In this document: piece by piece, positions 58,982 to 64,000 of the stretch
Layout: each line of letters opens with the position of its first letter
Position numbering within the stretch: the stretch's first letter is position 1
Assembly: GCA_038030265.1 (NCBI GenBank)
Contig: CM075939.1
Location: 17,589,253 to 17,653,252 of the forward strand
Origin: Corythucha ciliata
Lineage: Eukaryota > Arthropoda > Insecta > Hemiptera > Tingidae
Length of the DNA stretch: 64,000 nt
Reading direction: 5' to 3'
Notes under the pieces: generated by a model
What the model was told of the DNA's origin: nothing
What the model saw: only the letters and a program-made list of their open reading frames with translations
Databases searched by the model: none
Program-made: the position numbers and the translations under genes

Positions 58982-61307
58982 AATACGATATAAAAGGTAG
59001 GTTCGCTTTTTTGTGGTTATCCCGACTCATAGCAAACTCCCCGGCCACTAATCATAGTAAAAATAATAGTGGAACGGCGAAGGCTTGTGGAGGAATTCTT
59101 GTGTTGGAAATGTATTTATTAAATATTTATTTATCACAGAAATTATTTGGTAACACTTAGTTGCAAGGAAATCATTCACGGAGCAATCAATTGCGTAAGT
59201 AGAGAACCTATAGTTACACGCAGGTACTGACATTATCCACCATATGTGGTCCTTTAGTGAGGGAAGGGCTTGTGATTGGCTGGTGAGCGTAACCTACATG
59301 ACCGGAGCAGCGCATGAGAGATATCAAATCTATTTGATCCCTATGTGGAGGGGGGACCAAACATGGCGGACTGTCAGTACTCGTAGGAATTTATAGAGCC
59401 TTAGCGTAAGTAAAGGCTTTACCACGGGTTTCCTCTCCGGATGACAGGATTCCAACACTTTGAGAGTGACAAATGCGGGGAAACCTGAAGTATTTTTAGT
59501 ATCCGACTATCAGGGACGGGCACCTTCTCTTTTTCATCCATTTTTTTTCGAACATGATTGGTGAATTCTTGGATGACACATATGATTTGATAGACCGGCG
59601 GGGGTGGGATTTCCATAACAACGTTTCCATTTTTTTAAAAACCGTGCCCGTCCCCGATCCACTCACATGTCTAATTAGCAATAATTCGCTCCATTAGTGA
59701 CTACGTCACATGATGAAGGTTAATATCTTATCACAAACAAAACATGCTAAACAAAACAAAAAAGTTCAAGTGCCTTAGGATTTACAGAGGCCACATTTAA
59801 TAATCAGGTTTTTCGTTATTTATTGGAAAGTTTGTGTGTTTATGTGAAGAATTCAGTGCCCCAATACTACATTTAAACAAGTAGTGGGTCTACCTGGGAT
59901 CACCAACGTCGCTGTATTCGGCAATTGACAAATCAATGTTCTGAAGATGCTTTCTAAGCGAACCGTTCTTGTTAAAAGTAACCAAAACAATTCTAAAACA
60001 ATAGAATGAACGTGACAAATTATCAACTTATATGTGAGCTTAGGTGTCTTCACTTTTCTTCTTCACAAAATCTTCACTTTTAAATGCTTTGCACCCAGCA
60101 GTTTTGACGAAAGATTGGGTACGGTTGAATAACTCAGCTTTATTTCGATTTTTTTATATTATTAAGGATGGACTCACTCGGTGGTATAGTTACCTTGGGA
60201 AGTAATAATATGGAGTGGCTCAAGTGAACTTTTAGGCGAGCCAAAAATCTCCCATAGTGGGTGGGGCCAATTTATACACCACCTGAATGCTATAGATTAG
60301 TTCCAGTGGCATCCTGGTTGCGGTTATATTACCCCATTAGGGACCCAACGATGTGTAAAAGAACTGGATTGCTCATCACTGCTGATAACATGCGGCCACC
60401 AGAAAGTGGATGAGAGGGGTTGGGTTTCAAAATAGTCACCCCTGTTGCCATATGTACACAAGGAGATTTACGGGGTGAGGGTGATCATTTTTTATCAGGG
60501 GACAGCGCACTCCCTCCACGCCCCCCAGTCCGCTGTGAGCAATCCAGTTGGCGGGACCACTTTCAGCACGTTTCTGTGTAATCCCTTCGGAAATGTTAAT
60601 TGCTTCTCTTAATTGACATCTTTCTATTGATTGTAGTTGAATGATCAGTGGCGAGTTTCTATTTTGATGTATTAAAGTAGTTCCTTGGCATCTTGGTAGC
60701 ACCTACATCCCTTCAACACTAAATGCATGCGTGAATTGTCTGCAGTAACAGAGACCAGTAATGAGGAACTATATCGGGTATTCGAATTAGAACTTTCTAT
60801 CACTTCCACAGCATCGTAATAGGCTCATTTCACTCAGAAATACCTATGAAAAAATTAACAGAGCTGTATTTAGTTTAAAAACTCAGTTTTACATTGCTGA
60901 TAGGAAGCGGGTTACTTTTAAAGCGTATACGGTTATTCCTATCATAACCTTCTCATGCAACGTAACTATCTACTAAACACTCGTTTCGGAACTCAAACGT
61001 TCTGTGATTTCGGTAGTAAAAAAGGGCTAATGAAAAACTTGTCGTTTGCTTCAAACTAGTTCGTCGTTCAGATTGAAACATTTCGACTAGGTGGTAGTTT
61101 TCAAAGTCTGTTTCTTTCTGCGCGAAGTACATGAACAACTGAGTCTGAACGCAAGACATCTGTAGCAACAAGGAAGGCAAAGTTTGATTAATTGAGCATT
61201 TTGACACTTTTATTTCAGGTTAACGTCTACTTCAATCATGTAATAATCATGCATTCGTGAGACTTTTGATGAATTAATTGTGAAAAAGAGCTCAAGAATA
61301 ATACTTG
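58982..61307. other. No recognisable gene
   Basis: Only short open frames without domains. A weak CTGAAGA-hairpin-GAAC motif, distantly like the hammerhead copies, lies at 59939-59965. Confidence 0.5.
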
Positions 61308-61491
61308 GGCACGTTTACACGGTTCAATCTCATTGCTCCAAGCAATAATAGGTATATTATTGAATGGGTCGGGGATCACATTTAATCGGAAATTTATTGG
61401 AGCAAGTCCACGGAAGATATATGTATACGTTTCAATTTCATCGAATCTATGATAACATTATAACAATGAGATTGAAACATGTAAACGTGCC
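61308..61491. mobile_element. MITE-like inverted-repeat element
   Basis: The left arm GGCACGTTTACACGGTTC continuing AATCTCATTG matches the right arm in reverse complement (GGCACGTTTACATGTTTC, AATCTCATTG) over 28 bp with two differences. The spacer of about 125 bp contains further weak pairing (GGAGCAAG with CTCCAAGC-like words). Target duplication is unclear. Confidence 0.65.
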
Positions 61492-61642
61492 TTTACGTCA
61501 AAATGATCATAACAACAGTAATACCAATGGAGTTTTCGGAAGTGGCAGATGGAATAACCTCCTTGCCGCGTGAAACATTTTTGCCTAATTTTTTCACTGC
61601 AGAGGTACTGGCAAACATCTTTTCAGGTGTTTTCAGGTGTGT

Positions 61643-61668
61643 TGCTAATGTGCTCGTGCACATTAGCA
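61643..61668. other. Perfect 11-bp hairpin
   Basis: TGCTAATGTGC, loop TCGT, GCACATTAGCA. Just before it, TTTTCAGGTG occurs twice in tandem. It has no known role here and could be chance. Confidence 0.5.
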
Positions 61669-62404
61669 CAGAATACTTTTGTAGTTCCCTTTGTAGTCGC
61701 TCATTTCACAGTTATTAATTATTGATTCGTTAATTCGCATCAACATTCTGTTGTTGTCACACTAATGCATGTTGAAATGAGGAGTCATCAATTCGTGCAG
61801 AGAAAATCACGGCTAGCAAAAACAATAACAAAACCGACGAAAACTATTCTATCTGTTACCCACCAATATAGTGCCGGGAAAACGATCGTCTACATGCCTC
61901 TTTTATTCCTTAACCATTTTCAGTAAAATAAAAAATTCACGAGAAAAATAAATATGTACCACAAAGGCACAAATATAAACCTATACATAGGCATCTAACC
62001 CCGACACCGGAGAGTTGTTTGCTAGCGAGTTACGTCACAAGCATGGCTCCACCCCCCACCCCCGCACTATCGTGTCCCCCTGTTTTATCAGAACCCCAAA
62101 ATTGTAACTTTTTAAAAAATCATTAAAAATCCTGTGTTTATCGCAAAAATAAACGAAGCTCATCGTTTTTCCTAAGTTTGTCCCCTCTTTCGATTAGGCC
62201 AATAAAAAAAAATGTAATAGTTCCTCATTGAGTTTTATCGTGAGTGGACGTGAAAAAGTGCCCCTAAACTCAGACGTTACCGTGACCCACGACTTTTTCG
62301 TAACCGCTGTGGATTGAGTGCCGGACACATTCGCGTATTTTCTTCCTTTAGCTGAAGGCAAGGGAAACTCGTGATCTATTAGGGGCCCGTCCCAACGAAC
62401 CAAG
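61669..62404. other. No recognisable gene
   Basis: No coding or repeat signal is seen before the LINE begins. Confidence 0.5.
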
Positions 62405-64000
62405 GACCTCGGGGATACAACCCGCCATCCATCTCACAAAACGGATTATAATCGAGCCACTCGTGAACTTAAGAGAGCTATCAAACAGGAAAGAGACGCT
62501 GCCATGCGCCAAAGTCTCACGTCACTTCACGCCAACAACGGATCCTTGTGGAAACACACTAAAAAACTCACACAAGACAACTCCGACATACCTCCTTTAA
62601 AAATGGGATCAGTTTGGCATACCACACCACATGAGAAGTGCAATATTTTTAAAAATATGCTCTCAGACCAATTCCAGCCTAATCGGGACTTGGATCCGGA
62701 ATTCTCTCAACTCATATTGGACCAATTGGATATCCCCCTAGAAATCACCCCGTTCAAAGGATTTTTCACTCCAGCACAGGTTAAAAATACAATCAATCGG
62801 TCTCCAACAAAGAAAGCGCCAGAACACGACGGCATCACCCAACCCCTTCTCAAACTCCTCCCACAAAAGAGCCTGGTTTTCCTAATGCAGATTTATAATG
62901 CCATCCTCTGAACTTGCCACATTCCCGCGGCGTGGAAGCATGCTCGAATCAACAAATGATCAAGAAGCCAAACAAACCAAGGACCGAGCCTTCCAGTTAC
63001 AGACCCATAAGCCTCCTTCCCCTCCCCTCGAAAATTCTAGAAAGGCTTCTCTATCCAACCATCCTGGAACACCTTAAAGGCCTCATCCCTGCCACGCAGT
63101 TCGGCTTTCGGTCGAGCCATTCCTGTCCCCAGCAACTCCACAGAGTTATGGAAAAAATTACTTACGAAGAGAAAAATGTATGTCTAGGCACATTTCTTGA
63201 TACGGAAAAGGCGTTCGACAAGGTTTGGCATCCTGGTCTGCTATCGAAGGCAAAGCCACATTTATCCGATACTTATTATCGATTGCTCCTGTCGTACCTT
63301 ACTGGACGAACCTTTGCTGTCAGCTATCGAGGGGCAATCTCATCAGCAGCTATGATTCTAGCGGGGATTCCTCAGGGAAGCATTTTGGGACCACTTTTGT
63401 ACCTTATATACACTAGTGACTTTCCAAGTAACAATGGCCTTACTCTGGCTCACTTTGCGGACGACGTTGCTGTCCTAGCTTTGAATAATGACCAACTTGA
63501 AGCTGAACAAATTACCAACTTATTTTTACAGCAAGTGGACGAATGGTGTCAGAAATGTGGGGTGCTAATAAACCCGCAAAAATCGGCTGTGGTAAACTTT
63601 ACCCTTAGAAGGCAACGTACCACAGCGGCAGCCCACCTAAATGACACCGAAATACCGGATAAACCATCCACCCGTTATTTGGGACTGGTAATGGACCAAA
63701 AACTTACGTGGAAATGTCACATAGACCACCTCGTCACCAGGATCAGGCATCGAATTCGCCAGCTGAAAAGCCTACTTGGCAGGTAATCCCCCATTAGCTT
63801 ATCGAAGAAACGAATCCTCTATATGAGCTTGATTCGTCCTATATGGATGTATAGCAGTGGCCTATGGGGATCTGCGGCGAACTCGCACATCAAACGAATC
63901 CAGGTTACTCAGAACCGGGTCCTAAGATTAATCTCGGACGCCCCCTGGTATGTTCGGAACTCGACATTACACGCCGATCTTGACATCCCGTACGTAGCCA
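62405..64000 (+). pseudogene. Jockey-type LINE reverse transcriptase, runs off window
   Basis: The translation starts abruptly near 62414 inside the linker before the reverse transcriptase: HKTDYNRATRELKRAIKQER, then NNGSLWKHTKKL. A stop at 62909 and a frameshift near 62955 separate it from the main frame (about 62960-63786): SSYRPISLLPLPSKILERLL, PATQFGFRSSHSC, FLDTEKAFDKVWH (first catalytic Asp), AGIPQGSILGPLLYLIYTSD, LAHFADDVAVLA (second active-site pair), STRYLGLVMDQKLTW. A stop after SLLGR at 63784 is followed in frame by LSKKRILYMSLIRPIWMY and NRVLRLISDAPWYVRN to the end of the window. No endonuclease is present. The motif set fits the jockey clade. The catalytic residues are intact, but the gene is broken at three or more places. 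Confidence 0.85.

Noticed and set aside
1..64000. Host genes with introns
   Set aside because: I looked for exon-like conserved peptides among the open frames and found none I could name. Small exons cannot be excluded without transcript data.
1..64000. Telomeric TTAGG arrays or rDNA
   Set aside because: No tandem TTAGG run and no recognisable ribosomal RNA sequence was seen.

Overview
This window looks like AT-rich, gene-poor nuclear DNA of an arthropod, most likely an insect. It has no bacterial gene layout, no operons and no host gene that I can recognise. Every protein-coding signal I can name belongs to a decayed retrotransposon. R1-type LINE remains (a clade found mainly in arthropods), a Ty3/gypsy element without a chromodomain, and the frequent TAGGTA/TACCTA words fit an insect. 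I cannot name the species.

Layout. Positions 1-31 kb hold no recognisable gene. They carry a fold-back element (1470-1761), a degenerate 170-bp tandem repeat (2285-2860), a 17-bp tandem repeat (3749-3867), several arrays of a roughly 30-bp unit (9603-10420, 12490-12830, 13080-13660, 14220-14600, 19030-19560, 24080-24590, 30410-31170), a tRNA-like SINE head (12380-12448), and short inverted-repeat elements of MITE type, two of them nested (26327-26606). From 31.17 to 32.3 kb lies the 3' part of an R1-like LINE, split by a second fold-back element. From 32.7 to 40.7 kb I see no gene. From 41.2 to 51.6 kb is a retroelement graveyard: an R1-like endonuclease fragment (+), a Ty1/copia polyprotein (-) and a nearly full-length Ty3/gypsy element (-). 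At 55.9-58.0 kb (-) is a 5'-truncated I-type LINE with RT and RNase H, and at 62.4-64.0 kb (+) a jockey-type LINE that runs off the window.

The most interesting signal is a set of short RNA motifs that can be folded as type I hammerhead ribozymes: CTGANGA, a hairpin, GAA, a tiny self-complementary helix III, one base, then a strand that pairs with the bases before CTGA. I find good copies at 1632-1675, 31941-31980 (-), 32098-32137, 29469-29508 and 45328-45366. Those at 1.5 and 32 kb sit in both arms of fold-back elements that are flanked by 12-bp and 10-bp direct repeats and carry an extra tail on one side only. This architecture matches what is known of Penelope-like element pseudo-LTRs, although no Penelope reverse transcriptase is visible here.

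None of the retroelement reading frames is intact, so none is likely to be autonomous. Together they record repeated insertion: the fold-back element went into the R1 copy, one MITE lies inside another, and another MITE lies next to a 30-bp array.
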